From Palsa-504 sp050010815 (GTDB lineage: Bacteria; Actinomycetota; Actinomycetes; Streptosporangiales; Streptosporangiaceae), in the NCBI GenBank assembly GCA_050010815.1, contig JBEKKH010000487.1, positions 1 to 6,215 on the forward strand: a DNA stretch of 6,215 nucleotides, written 5' to 3'. A model generated the notes under the pieces. That model was not told where the DNA came from. It searched no databases and saw only the letters and a program-made list of their open reading frames with translations. Within the stretch, counting starts at the first letter, position 1. The number at the start of each line of letters is the position of its first letter. Of this stretch, positions 5,550 to 6,215 are shown piece after piece. Position numbers and translations under genes: made by a program.

Positions 5550-6215
5550 TTACCGGGAATTCAACTCCCGGGCCCGCCGCCTGGCCCAGTCGTCGGTAGC
5601 CAGCACCTCGGCCACCGTCGTCACGGCCGCGCGCGCGGCGTCATGTTCAGAGACTATCCGGGCCACGGTGTCGACGATCCGAGGGAAGCTGATCCTCCCG
5701 CTCAGAAAGTCCGCCACGCACACCTCGTTCGCGGCGTTGTAGACGGCCGGCGCGGTGCCGCCCGCCGTGGCCGCCTCGCGGGCCAGCGCGACCGCGGGAA
5801 ACGCCGCGTCATCGAGCGGCTCGAACGTCCACGAGGTCGCGGTGGACCAGTCCAGACCGGGCGCGGCGTCGGCGACCCGGTCTGGCCAGGCCAGCCCCAG
5901 CGAGATCGGCAGGCGCATGTCCGGCGGCGAGGCCTGGATGATGGTCGCGCCGTCGGCGAACTCCACCATGGAGTGCACGATCGACTGGGGATGCACCACC
6001 ACGTCGACCCGGTCCAGGGAGAAGCCGAACAGCAGGTGGGCCTCGATCACCTCGAGGCCCTTGTTCACCAGCGTCGCGGAATTGACGGTGACCAGGGGGC
6101 CCATGTTCCAGGTGGGGTGGGCGAGCGCCTGCTGCGGCGTGACCGCCTCCAGCCGGCCGGAGGCCCAGCCGCGGAACGGGCCGCCGCTCGCGGTCAGCAC
6201 CAGCCGTCGCACCTC
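5550..6215 (-). CDS. dxr: 1-deoxy-D-xylulose 5-phosphate reductoisomerase, C-terminal part
   Basis: The 3' portion (221 residues) of a gene whose start lies beyond the right edge. The enzyme converts DXP to MEP with NADPH and a divalent metal, the first committed step of the MEP pathway. Family blocks are visible in order: LVLTASGGPFRGW (the conserved substrate-phosphate loop region), VTPQQALAHPTWNMG, VNSATLVNKGLEVIEAHLLFG (with the conserved Asn-Lys and the metal-ligand Glu of NKGLE), VDVVVHPQSIVHSMVEF and ASPPDMRLPISLGLAWP. The helical C-terminal domain follows, with YNAANEVCVADFLSGRISFPRIVDTV. The frame is open to the last base of the window, so the GTG at 6210-6212 is an internal codon and not a start. 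The TAA at 5550-5552 is followed after 24 bases by rseP. Confidence 0.97.
   Translation of the reverse strand, partial: EVRRLVLTASGGPFRGWASGRLEAVTPQQALAHPTWNMGPLVTVNSATLVNKGLEVIEAHLLFGFSLDRVDVVVHPQSIVHSMVEFADGATIIQASPPDMRLPISLGLAWPDRVADAAPGLDWSTATSWTFEPLDDAAFPAVALAREAATAGGTAPAVYNAANEVCVADFLSGRISFPRIVDTVARIVSEHDAARAAVTTVAEVLATDDWARRRARELNSR

Noticed and set aside
1..6215. CRISPR arrays, insertion sequences, phage genes, tRNA or rRNA genes
   Set aside because: No regularly spaced repeats, transposase- or integrase-like proteins, or tRNA/rRNA-like sequences were seen on either strand.

Overview
The window looks like chromosomal DNA from a high-GC Gram-positive bacterium (Actinomycetota). The protein-coding parts are strongly GC-biased. 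The gene order dxr - site-2 protease - ispG matches the arrangement known from Mycobacterium (dxr-rip1-gcpE) and Streptomyces. The IspG N-terminus (LGMPAAPP...) and the single-PDZ-size RseP/Rip1 homologue also fit actinomycetes. I cannot name the genus.

Left part (1-1487, minus strand): the start of a simple-sugar-type ABC importer operon, reading leftwards. A Tat-type lipoprotein sugar-binding protein (324-1487) is followed by the first 64 codons of a RbsC-like membrane permease (194 to beyond base 1). The two genes are separated by 129 bases that carry a very stable 20-bp stem-loop (242-295). The ATPase gene is not in the window.

Middle (1488-2246): a 759-base divergent intergenic region without a convincing gene. 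It holds a good minus-strand promoter (TTGACA, 17 bases, TAGCGT; 1694-1722) whose spacer is filled by a 16-bp near-palindrome. It also holds a 5'-leader stem-loop with a competing hairpin, an 18-base alternating purine-pyrimidine inverted repeat, a 10-base direct repeat, and a perfect 14-bp LacI-type operator (1986-1999). A DeoR-family regulator (2247-3065, plus strand) is transcribed away from the transporter and is the obvious local candidate to control it.

Right part (3059-6215, minus strand): the isoprenoid/site-2-protease block, in transcription order dxr (3' part only), rseP/rip1 and ispG. Dxr and IspG catalyse the second and the penultimate steps of the MEP pathway to IPP/DMAPP; the intramembrane protease between them is a conserved but functionally separate neighbour. 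The 3' ends of ispG and deoR overlap tail to tail by 7 bases, with no obvious terminator between them.

No new multi-gene system is visible. The points most worth following up are the regulatory DNA of the sugar locus: the intercistronic hairpin, the operator-in-promoter, and the LacI-type operator beside a DeoR-type regulator.
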